DNA from: Saprospiraceae bacterium
GTDB lineage: Bacteria; Bacteroidota; Bacteroidia; Chitinophagales; Saprospiraceae
Length of the DNA stretch: 8,010 nucleotides
Reading direction: 5' to 3'
NCBI GenBank assembly: GCA_004297645.1
Contig: SCUG01000728.1
Span: forward strand, 1-8,010
Made by a program: the position numbers and the translations under genes. Under the pieces are notes generated by a model. The model made no database searches, was not told the DNA's origin, and saw only the letters and a program-made list of their open reading frames with translations. This document shows, one piece after another, positions 1 to 5,766 of the stretch; position 1 is the stretch's first letter, and each line of letters starts with the position of its first letter.

Positions 1-46
1 TCCCCTCATAAATTATTGGTAGCTCTCCAAAAATGCTTGGTCTCTT

Positions 47-113
47 CGAGCGGCAGGGTTTTGAACCCTGCGATTCTGAACCGGAAATGCAGGGTTCAAA
101 ACCCTGCCGCTCG
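47..113. repeat. Nested palindromic intergenic repeat
   Basis: Two perfect 25-bp inverted arms (47-71 and 89-113) flank a 17-nt loop. Each arm is itself a small palindrome: CAGGGTT-TTG-AACCCTG on the left and its complement on the right. The element can therefore fold either as one long 25-bp hairpin or as two 7-bp mini-hairpins. It lies 3' of the minus-strand VIT1 gene (stop at 163) and could act as a transcript end or RNA-stabilising structure, but it has no T-tract of a classic intrinsic terminator. The form resembles REP-like dispersed intergenic repeats. Only one copy is in this window, so its status as a repeat family is inferred. Confidence 0.8.
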
Positions 114-162
114 TCTGAAGGGCTCCTTTGGAGAAGCGCTACCATTGTTTTTTGACCGGATA

Positions 163-846
163 CTATGAAATCAATTTTGCGATTCCAAAAGCTGCTGCTG
201 CTGCTAAGATTCCAATCATCACCACCTTCATCGCCCCGGCCACGACGGGCTGCTGCATCACCCGGCTTTTGAGCGCGCCGAACAGGAAGAGTGACACCAC
301 CGTCACGGCGGCAGAAATGAGCAATCCCTGCTCGGAGCTTTGGGTGAAAAAATAGGGCGCCAGCGGAATCAACCCGCCCACGATGTAGGAAAAGCCGATG
401 GTCAGGGCGCTGCGGGCGGCCTGGCTTTTGTCGGGTTCTTCCAAGCCGAGCTCGAAGCGCATCATAAAATTGACCCACTTGTCCTTGTCCTTTGTCAAAT
501 CCTCCACGACTAAGTGGCAGGACGAAGCGCCAACCCCATACGCCGTCAAAATTTCCACGACTTCCCGCTTTTCCATTTCGGGGATTTCCTCGATTTCCTC
601 GTATTCCCGCCGCAGTTCCGAGGCGTAGTGCTGCACGGCCGTCGCCCCGGCGAGGTAGCCGCCCAGCCCCATGGCGATGCTGCCGGCGGCGATTTCCGCC
701 ACGCCGGCCGTTGTTACAAGATTGCTGGCGACGGCAGCCCCGCTCAGGCCGGCGGCCAGGGCGAACGGCACGGTCAGCCCGTCCGCTACGCCGATGATAA
801 TGTCCCTGATGAGGTCAGAAGATTGGAAGTGTTTTTCCTGGTGCAT
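163..846 (-). CDS. VIT1/CCC1-family iron/manganese transporter
   Basis: Predicted inner-membrane divalent-metal transporter of the VIT1/CCC1 (DUF125) family, 227 aa from the chosen start. Family members move Fe2+ or Mn2+ out of the cytosol. Visible features: an N-terminal membrane segment with the family motif VADGLTVPFALAAGLSGA (about residues 20-37); a second segment with AEIAAGSIAMGLGGYLA (50-66); a glutamate-rich cytosolic helical region (about 74-140, including EYEEIEEIPEMEKRE), matching the family's metal-binding hairpin; and three more hydrophobic segments at about 145-165, 175-195 and 203-225. The frame is open 15 codons further upstream (ATG at 891). That extension only translates the heptamer repeat array and has no family similarity, so I chose ATG 846, which is preceded by an A-rich stretch typical of Bacteroidota. 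It is transcribed away from the efflux chimera and is probably a separate unit. The exact metal cannot be read from the sequence. Confidence 0.9.
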   Translation of the reverse strand: MHQEKHFQSSDLIRDIIIGVADGLTVPFALAAGLSGAAVASNLVTTAGVAEIAAGSIAMGLGGYLAGATAVQHYASELRREYEEIEEIPEMEKREVVEILTAYGVGASSCHLVVEDLTKDKDKWVNFMMRFELGLEEPDKSQAARSALTIGFSYIVGGLIPLAPYFFTQSSEQGLLISAAVTVVSLFLFGALKSRVMQQPVVAGAMKVVMIGILAAAAAFGIAKLIS

Positions 847-860
847 TTTTTTTGTTTTTG

Positions 861-912
861 CTGTTGGCATTTGGCCATTGGCGTTTGGCATTTGCCAACA
901 GCCAACAGTCTA
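861..912. repeat. Degenerate 7-bp tandem repeat array (TTGGCNN / CNGCCAA)
   Basis: Read on the plus strand in steps of seven from 864: TTGGCAT, TTGGCCA, TTGGCGT, TTGGCAT, TTGCCAA, CAGCCAA, CAGTCTA. The orientation of the motif flips in the middle, so the array is also an inverted repeat (CTGTTGGCA at 861-869 against TGCCAACAG at 893-901). It lies directly upstream of the VIT1 start. Two further stretches of the same heptamer family occur at 7065-7085 and 7821-7855. Confidence 0.75.
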
Positions 913-981
913 AAATGTCTTTGATGCAAGATAAAACAACTGTGGTGGAATTAAAGGATGGCGCCTGAAACCCGCAAACAT

Positions 982-2067
982 TTATTCTATCCGGGGTTTA
1001 ATTTTCACCAAAGCCGTGTCCTCCAAGCCATAATTCCCTTCCGTCAGAATGCGGTCTTTTGGCGAAAAAGCGGGGCTGGTCACCTGCACCGCCTCGCCCG
1101 CCGTCAGGCCCAGGGTCACGGGAACTTTCACCGCCGTGCTGTCATTGACGAGCCGCATCACCCAAAATTCATCCATCGTTTCGTTGGTCAAAATGGCGGA
1201 CTTGGGCAGCACCACCGCCTGCCTCGCCGCTTCGGTCTGCACGATGACGGTGACGTTCAGACCCTCCGGCACTGCCACGGGCCGCAGGGGTTTCACCAAA
1301 AAAGTCTGCGTCTGGGAAGTGATGGCGGCGGTGTTGAGGTTCTCGCTGACCCGGCCCGGCAGCCTCGTTTTATCGGGCAGTTCAATGGTGCAGGCAGTCC
1401 CCGGATTCACGAAGTTGTTGAACTCGTAGGGCACACTCAGGCGGAAGCCGATTTTGTCGCTGCGGGCGATGGTGCAGAGCGTCGAGCCTTCGCTGACAAA
1501 GTCGCCCTGCCGCTGTTCGAGGGTGAGCAGCACGCCGCCCGCCGGGGCATGAACGCTGACGACGCCCATGCGGGCGAGGTCGCTTTTTTTCAAATCCGGG
1601 CCGGCGTTGATGGCCCGGTGCTCTTTGGTTTCGAGGGTGAAAAGCAGTTGTCCGCTGCCCACTTTTTCGCCCGCCTGCTGCGAAAGGGCGGAGTTTTGGC
1701 GGTAGATTTCCTGGCCGACGAGGCTGTTTTTGACCTGCGCCTCCACCTGTGGGCGGGTGAAGAATGCCTGGTTGACGTTCAATTGTGCCGAGTACCACGC
1801 CCCGTTAGTGATGGCTGCATCGTAGCCGGCGCCCTCCACGACGGGGGCGTAGAGGAAGTTGCCCGTCGTGCTGATTTCGGGCATTTTGAAAACGGCTTTT
1901 GCCTTGTCCATCTCCAGGCCGGCGATGGCGGCGAGGTTTTGGTTTTCCTGTAAAACGGGGCTGTTCGCATGGGCGGCAGCGAGGTAGGCCGCCAGGTTTT
2001 GCGACCACAACTGCCCTTGCAGGGCGGCCAAAAAAAGGAATGAAAAAAGGAAAGGCAGGGAAGGCAT
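982..2067 (-). CDS. Chimeric efflux ORF: TolC-like N-terminus fused to RND periplasmic adaptor C-terminus
   Basis: Intact 361-aa reading frame with two unrelated halves. Residues 1-23 are a signal peptide (MPSLPFLFSFLFLAALQGQL, then WSQ). Residues 24-130 read like the start of a TolC/outer-membrane efflux protein: QNLAAYLAAAHANSPVL, then LNVNQAFF and a helical stretch. From about residue 131 (AGEKVGSGQLLFTLETKEH) the sequence is an RND membrane-fusion adaptor of the short-hairpin type found in Bacteroidota. It has the second part of a lipoyl-like domain (VHAPAGGVL...QGDFVSEGSTL, 172-197), a beta-barrel region (209-285, VPYEF, IELPDKTRL), and a membrane-proximal domain (LPKSAILTNETMDEFWVM 287-304; AVKVPVTLGLTAGE 312-325; ILTEGNYGL 340-348). 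The adaptor's own signal peptide and first beta/lipoyl half are missing, as is most of TolC. The simplest reading is an in-frame deletion that fused adjacent tolC and adaptor genes. No RND pump gene follows, so normal tripartite efflux is unlikely from this locus. A terminator (2122-2156) separates it from the upstream lipoprotein gene. Confidence 0.8.
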   Translation of the reverse strand: MPSLPFLFSFLFLAALQGQLWSQNLAAYLAAAHANSPVLQENQNLAAIAGLEMDKAKAVFKMPEISTTGNFLYAPVVEGAGYDAAITNGAWYSAQLNVNQAFFTRPQVEAQVKNSLVGQEIYRQNSALSQQAGEKVGSGQLLFTLETKEHRAINAGPDLKKSDLARMGVVSVHAPAGGVLLTLEQRQGDFVSEGSTLCTIARSDKIGFRLSVPYEFNNFVNPGTACTIELPDKTRLPGRVSENLNTAAITSQTQTFLVKPLRPVAVPEGLNVTVIVQTEAARQAVVLPKSAILTNETMDEFWVMRLVNDSTAVKVPVTLGLTAGEAVQVTSPAFSPKDRILTEGNYGLEDTALVKIKPRIE

Positions 2068-2121
2068 AGCGGATTTTGATTGCCCAATATTGTGGTTTGA
2101 CGAAGCTGCTGCTGCAAAAGC

Positions 2122-2156
2122 AAAAAAACAGCAGCCTGTTTCGGCTGCCGCTTTTT
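2122..2156 (-). terminator. Intrinsic terminator after the PepSY-like gene (bidirectional form)
   Basis: An 8-bp stem (CAGCAGCC 2129-2136 with GGCTGCCG 2143-2150, one G-T wobble) has a 6-nt loop. On the minus strand it is followed by seven T residues (A-tract 2122-2128 on plus). It begins 19 bp after the stop of the lipoprotein gene at 2175. A T5 run at 2152-2156 on plus gives it a weaker terminator shape in the other direction too. The efflux chimera downstream would then need its own promoter or readthrough. Confidence 0.75.
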
Positions 2157-2174
2157 GATGGCTTGTGCTGTCAA

Positions 2175-2663
2175 TTATTCTTTGTCGTCCGAACCTTTGC
2201 CTTTGCCGTCATCGTCGTCCTCTTTTTCGGTCTTTTGCTTGAGCAGCGTCCCGTCAGCATTGAACAGGGCCTCGACGGTCGTATCGCCTTTTTCCAGTTC
2301 CACTTCGTAGGCGGCGGGTTGAGCGGGCGTTTCCACCAGCGCTGCTTCCTCCGCTTTGTAGCCGGCGAACTGGGCGGCGATGGCGTCTTTCACGGCCTGT
2401 GGCAAATTCGATTCTTCGAGTTTGGTCTCCATTTCCATCCAGGTGCCGTCTGTTTTGAAATTGGCGGACATTTCCTTGCCGCCCGATTTGAATTCGGCTT
2501 CCCATTCGCCTTCCTCTTCCAGGTCCCATTTGGCTTTTTGCACGGTCGGGAATTTGGCTTTGAAAGCTGCCTGCACGGCGGCGGGCGCTGCCTTTTGGTT
2601 CTGGGCGCAGGAGGTGGAAAGGATGCCGAAACTGAGCATGGTGATTAGCATTAAATACTTCAT
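2175..2663 (-). CDS. PepSY-like (DUF2874-type) lipoprotein
   Basis: Small secreted protein, 162 aa. Residues 1-19 form a lipoprotein-type signal (MKYLMLITMLSFGILSTSC), with the cysteine followed by AQNQ; the lipobox is slightly atypical, STSC. The mature part contains two repeats of the PepSY-like fold common in Bacteroidota. The first is VQAAFKAKFPTVQKAKWDLE, then WEAEFKSGGKEMSANFKTDGTW. The second is VKDAIAAQFAGYKAEEAALVE, then YEVELEKGDTTVEALFNADG. The C-terminus is a very acidic and lysine-rich tail (EKEDDDDGKGKGSDDKE). An in-frame ATG exists at 2747, but the signal peptide starts at 2663, so I use that. PepSY-like proteins are often found beside two-component systems and are thought to act in periplasmic sensing or inhibition; their biochemical role is not settled. 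The upstream block 2702-2739 closely matches the one before the response regulator at 7749, which suggests control by that regulator. Confidence 0.85.
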   Translation of the reverse strand: MKYLMLITMLSFGILSTSCAQNQKAAPAAVQAAFKAKFPTVQKAKWDLEEEGEWEAEFKSGGKEMSANFKTDGTWMEMETKLEESNLPQAVKDAIAAQFAGYKAEEAALVETPAQPAAYEVELEKGDTTVEALFNADGTLLKQKTEKEDDDDGKGKGSDDKE

Positions 2664-2701
2664 TGTTTGAATTTTTGGTGAATGAAAAATTGATTTGATG
2701 A

Positions 2702-2739
2702 GGCAAAAGTGGGGGGCGATTCTGGAAAGAAATTGGAGG
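2702..2739 (-). promoter_or_regulatory. Putative response-regulator operator/promoter of the PepSY lipoprotein gene
   Basis: This block matches 7752-7789 at 34 of 38 positions, including an identical 16-bp core (ggcgattctggaaaga on plus, 2715-2730). Read on the minus strand it contains TCCAATTTC-TT-TCCAGAATC, a direct repeat with an 11-bp period as expected for OmpR/PhoB-family sites, followed by CACTTTTG. That last motif differs by one base from the Bacteroidota -7 consensus TAnnTTTG. It ends 38 bp before the chosen start at 2663. Function is inferred from conservation and position. Confidence 0.6.
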
Positions 2740-2795
2740 GGGTGCAAGAAGGGAGGGATTTTTATTGCCAGGCAAGTATCGTATTCCCCAAGTGT

Positions 2796-2820
2796 TACTC
2801 ATAGTCTTTGACGCATAGTC
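2796..2820 (+). promoter_or_regulatory. Two C-boxes (controller-protein operators) of the R-M system
   Basis: Two adjacent 11-bp boxes, TACTCATAGTC (2796-2806) and GACGCATAGTC (2810-2820), lie 14 bp apart start to start. Each is one half-site base away from the known C-box pattern GACT-N3-AGTC. They end 22 bp before the controller start codon at 2843, the position seen in C-protein autoregulated R-M systems. There the upstream box activates and the downstream box represses the C-R promoter. A separate short palindrome TTGCCAGGCAA lies at 2765-2775. Confidence 0.75.
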
Positions 2821-2842
2821 AACATAACCTCACTTTTACGGC

Positions 2843-3088
2843 ATGGACGCAACGGACATACGATACCGCTTGGGGCAGCGCATCAAACAACTGCGGGAAG
2901 TAAAAGGCATGTCGCAAAAAGACCTTGCTTATACTGCTGACTTGGACAGGAGCTATATCGCCGGGGTGGAAGCAGGCAGCCGGAATGTTTCCATCGTGAA
3001 CGTGGAAAAGATTGCCAACGCCCTGAACGTATCGCTCAATGAATTCTTTGACGCGGATGAGTTTAACCATACAACAGTGCCTCGTTAA
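2843..3088 (+). CDS. XRE-family controller (C) protein of a type II R-M system
   Basis: 81-aa helix-turn-helix protein. The HTH spans about residues 10-68: IKQLREVKGMSQKDLAYTAD, then LDRSYIAGVEAGSRNVSIVN, then VEKIANALNVSLNEFF. The size and the LDRSYIAGVEAG-type recognition region are typical of restriction-modification C proteins, which bind as dimers to C-boxes. They delay endonuclease expression until the host DNA is methylated. Two C-box-like operators lie just upstream (2796-2820). The last 50 bp overlap the start of the downstream nuclease gene in another frame, so the two are probably co-transcribed and translationally coupled. Together with the nuclease it is one of only two plus-strand genes here, consistent with arrival as a cassette. 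Confidence 0.88.
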   Translation: MDATDIRYRLGQRIKQLREVKGMSQKDLAYTADLDRSYIAGVEAGSRNVSIVNVEKIANALNVSLNEFFDADEFNHTTVPR

Positions 3089-3884
3089 CTTCAAATCGCT
3101 GATTGAAAACGCCATTCTGACGGGTGGCAAGAAAGGTATCACGTCGGCTATCAGGTCGTCCACTCCTATCTTGAACATCCACGAGGCTGTCAAATGGGAG
3201 TTTGTGCAAAAAGGTGTTGCTGCCGTGCGGATTTTCCCGCCACTGGACGCCCGCAAGCCGGAACTAAAACTCGCCGGTTCCCTGAAACAAAAACACCAGG
3301 ACGTTTGCATAATACCAGCCAGGCTATCGCCAAAGGAAGAGGTCATGACGGATGGGCTGTTGAAGGGCGTGAAAGATGCTTATGGTAAAACCTTCACAGA
3401 AAGGACTATCTCAATAAATGTCCGCAGTCAAATGAGCAGCCTGCAAAAGAACTTCGACACGCTTTTCGAAAGGACTTTTTCAGAAGCGCAAAACCTGCAC
3501 GAACGCTGCCCGAAAATGTGCCTCGGCGAAGTCTATATGATTGCGGTACCTGAATACGACGACCGGCAATTTGACGCCAACAACATTGTTTTGAAAAAAC
3601 CTCGCCGGCAAGTCGTGGAGCAATACATCCGTTCCTTTCTTTCCATCAACAACCGCCATGACACGAAAAAGCACTTTTATCAGTACGAAAGGGTCTGCCT
3701 GCTCATCGTGGATTTCACCCAAAACCCACCTAAGCTCTACACTTCCGACCAGGAACTAAAGGATGCAGGTTTGCTCGCCGAAGACAGCGACATGAGTATC
3801 GCTTCTTTGAACTGGGATTCATTCGCCGCTTCGTTGCTGGCTAAATGGGAGGAGCGGTTTGGAAAGAGTGGGAAGGCAGGGTAA
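3039..3884 (+). CDS. Putative type II restriction endonuclease (family not assigned)
   Basis: 281-aa soluble protein following the controller gene and facing the methyltransferase gene, so by context it is the nuclease of the R-M system. I do not recognise a named enzyme. The start is uncertain: ATG 3039 or ATG 3057 (residue 7), both inside the controller gene. Possible PD-(D/E)XK-like elements are E49/E54 in NIHEAVKWEFVQKG, then D88 in KHQDVCIIP. Next comes a strand ISINVRSQMSSL (124-135), where the usual E-x-K would be N-x-R or is displaced. After that are a helix KNFDTLFERTFSEAQNLH (137-154) and LGEVYMIAVPEYD (162-174). The second half has a conserved-looking strand YERVCLLIVDF (216-226). 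The catalytic assignment is tentative. The last 44 bp overlap the 3' end of the methyltransferase gene on the opposite strand. Confidence 0.7.
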   Translation: MNSLTRMSLTIQQCLVNFKSLIENAILTGGKKGITSAIRSSTPILNIHEAVKWEFVQKGVAAVRIFPPLDARKPELKLAGSLKQKHQDVCIIPARLSPKEEVMTDGLLKGVKDAYGKTFTERTISINVRSQMSSLQKNFDTLFERTFSEAQNLHERCPKMCLGEVYMIAVPEYDDRQFDANNIVLKKPRRQVVEQYIRSFLSINNRHDTKKHFYQYERVCLLIVDFTQNPPKLYTSDQELKDAGLLAEDSDMSIASLNWDSFAASLLAKWEERFGKSGKAG

Positions 3885-5691
3885 GTTGGTATTTTTCAAT
3901 CAAAAAAGCATCAATTTCCTCCCTGTTATTCGTCATCCGCAGGAAAGCCACATCCTGCTCCGTGAAATCGGGCAGGGCAAATTTTTCAATAAAATTCTTC
4001 TGGTAGCACGGGTAGCCACCCTCGATGGAGACGCTGGTTTTGCTGACGTAGTAGTCCATCACGATGGAATTCAGCACCTTTTGCGCAATCTCAATTCTGT
4101 CCACGCTGGCGAGGGCGTGTTGGAACAGGCTGCTTTCCCGAAAATACAAGCCATAGCCGTTGGTGAAAAAAGCGTCCTCGTCCTCGTCCAACAGGAAACG
4201 GGGGTATTGGCTGAACGTCGGGCTGAGCAGTTTTTTTCCGTGCCGCGTCAAGCCCTGCGTCCGGCCCCAAGCGTAAAAAGGGGAGAATTCGGTTTTCCCC
4301 TTGTCACGTTGCGCCAACACTTCCCGGACGGTGAGAAAATAAGCGTAGCACTTGGGGAACATGCGGGAAAATTCAGGCTCCGGGATGGCGCTTGCCGACT
4401 TGCCCTTGACTTGGTATGGGAAGATTATCCGCCGGGTGTTGCCGCAGAGTTCCTGTTGTCTTTTGAAATCTGAAATTTTGAAAACGGTACGAGTCGCTTC
4501 CTTTTCGATGGGGAAAGTTTTTCCCCCATATTCTTTCAGGTAAAAATCGCCCTGCCCACTTGCCCCATCCACGAAAAAAACCTCGTCTTTCAGGGTGGCG
4601 ATGCCCACGCAGATGTCATAAACCTGCCCGATGGGAGCGCCCGCCGCCTCGATGCGGCGAATGTTTTCCTGCTCGTCGCTTTTGAGCAAGCGCCATTTTT
4701 TCGGGTTGAGTTGAGCTAAGTGATTTAGCGAGCCATTTGCTGTTATTAAAAATGATTCCGGCTGCTGTCCGTCCTCGATGCGGTCGAATTGGATGACGTC
4801 CTGTTTGGACTTTTTCAGGAAGGTGATGGCGGTATAGGTCTGCACGTCGAAGACTTTGCGGTGGTTGAAATCCACGATGCGGCTGACGCATTTTTCCTGC
4901 TGAAAAAACAGCCGCAAGGGTTCTCCGGCGAGGGAGGTGAAGTAGTTGTTCGGGGTGATGTAGCCCAATTTTCCGCCTGGTTTTAGCAGCCGGAAGCCCA
5001 ACTCGAAGAAGGCGAAGTACAGATTAAACGTGCCGTTTTTGACCGTGCGCCAATCCCCGGCGAGGAAGGCCCGGTTTTCATCGGAAAGGTCCTGGAATTT
5101 TACGTAGGGCGGGTTGCCGATGACGTGGTCGAACTGTTCCTGCCATTCGGTGCGCAGGCTGTCCGCCTGGCGGATGTTCAGGTTGCTTTCTTCTGCAACT
5201 TCGCCTTCCTGCAAGGCATAAATGGCGAGCAGGGCCTTTGCCCTTTCCACGTTGTACGGAAGAATATCAGCGCCAAATACGTTTTCCCGCAAGATTTCCC
5301 GGATGGTTTTTGGGGTGGTTTTTTTGTAATAATCCAGCAGCCCGATGAGGAACGCCCCGCAGCCGCAACTTAAATCAATCACCCGGTCGTCAGTGCCCGG
5401 CGCCATTTCCCGGATGATGAAGTCCACGATATAAGAGGGAGTGAAAAATGCGCCATTGAGCTTGCGGTCGCTTTCGGGTATCATCACTTCGAGGAGGCGT
5501 TCTACGTCTTTGAGGGTGGAAATTTTTTCCCGATTGAGTAGGCTGAACAAGACGGAGTCCGGCTCAAAACCATCAAAATAGGAGCTTAGGAAAAGACTCT
5601 TTGAATAGTCTAATCCCTTCTTTTGCAGGAAGTAAAACAGGAGGTTTCGTTCCTTTTTTTTGATTTCCATGTAATGCGTGATTTCCTCCAT
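3841..5691 (-). CDS. N6-adenine DNA methyltransferase, type II (gamma class), with TaqI-like C-terminal domain
   Basis: 616-aa modification enzyme of the R-M system; it would methylate adenine in the recognition site of the neighbouring nuclease using S-adenosylmethionine. Motifs in order: motif X GAFFTPSYIVDFI (80-92), motif I (SAM binding) VIDLSCGCGAFL (104-115), motif II VFGADI (138-143), motif III QADSL (175-179), catalytic motif IV NPPY (193-196), then NLYFAFFELGFRLLKPGG (223-240) and LGYITPNNYF (242-251). X-I-...-IV is the gamma-class order. The C-terminal ~270 residues resemble the target-recognition region of TaqI/Eco57I-type enzymes: VGIATLKDEVFFV (362-374), RIIFPYQVKG (421-430), GYPCYQKNFIEKF (559-571). 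No RBS is visible, and ATG at residue 8 is an alternative start. A half-site-like AGTC-TT-GACT overlaps the region just before the start codon. The gene converges on the nuclease gene with a 44-bp overlap. The target sequence cannot be deduced. Confidence 0.92.
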   Translation of the reverse strand: MEEITHYMEIKKKERNLLFYFLQKKGLDYSKSLFLSSYFDGFEPDSVLFSLLNREKISTLKDVERLLEVMIPESDRKLNGAFFTPSYIVDFIIREMAPGTDDRVIDLSCGCGAFLIGLLDYYKKTTPKTIREILRENVFGADILPYNVERAKALLAIYALQEGEVAEESNLNIRQADSLRTEWQEQFDHVIGNPPYVKFQDLSDENRAFLAGDWRTVKNGTFNLYFAFFELGFRLLKPGGKLGYITPNNYFTSLAGEPLRLFFQQEKCVSRIVDFNHRKVFDVQTYTAITFLKKSKQDVIQFDRIEDGQQPESFLITANGSLNHLAQLNPKKWRLLKSDEQENIRRIEAAGAPIGQVYDICVGIATLKDEVFFVDGASGQGDFYLKEYGGKTFPIEKEATRTVFKISDFKRQQELCGNTRRIIFPYQVKGKSASAIPEPEFSRMFPKCYAYFLTVREVLAQRDKGKTEFSPFYAWGRTQGLTRHGKKLLSPTFSQYPRFLLDEDEDAFFTNGYGLYFRESSLFQHALASVDRIEIAQKVLNSIVMDYYVSKTSVSIEGGYPCYQKNFIEKFALPDFTEQDVAFLRMTNNREEIDAFLIEKYQLTLPSHSFQTAPPI

Positions 5692-5703
5692 AGTCTTGAC
5701 TGG
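5690..5703 (-). promoter_or_regulatory. Possible controller-protein half-site pair at the methyltransferase start
   Basis: The plus-strand stretch catAGTCttGACTggt around the methyltransferase start codon (5689-5691) resembles the centre of the tandem C-boxes (catAGTCtttGACgcat, 2800-2816). The half-sites have opposite order to a canonical GACT-N3-AGTC box, so it could be chance. If real, it would let the C protein repress the methyltransferase gene, as known in some R-M systems. Confidence 0.25.
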
Positions 5704-5766
5704 TGCGGACTTTAAGTAACGAAGATAGAATTTTTGTTTCGTTTTGCGAACGCCATTTTTGGCTTT

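Noticed and set aside
70..95. Third copy of the operator-like block (gcgattctg in the palindrome region)
   Set aside because: Only the 9-bp gcgattctg matches, and the 11-bp-period TCCA repeat is absent, so chance is sufficient.
847..891. N-terminal extension of the VIT1 gene to ATG 891
   Set aside because: The extra 15 residues only translate the heptamer repeat, and the family's conserved N-terminus begins after ATG 846.
958..1953. 331-codon plus-strand open frame opposite the efflux chimera
   Set aside because: It is rich in His, Arg and Gly with no recognisable domain, and the opposite strand encodes clear TolC and adaptor sequence with a signal peptide.
2664..2747. Longer start for the PepSY-like lipoprotein
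   Set aside because: It would place 28 residues before an evident lipoprotein signal and translate the conserved operator-like block.
2819..3346. 175-codon minus-strand open frame across the controller and nuclease genes
   Set aside because: It is antisense to the HTH controller gene and the nuclease gene, has no family features, and covers the C-boxes.
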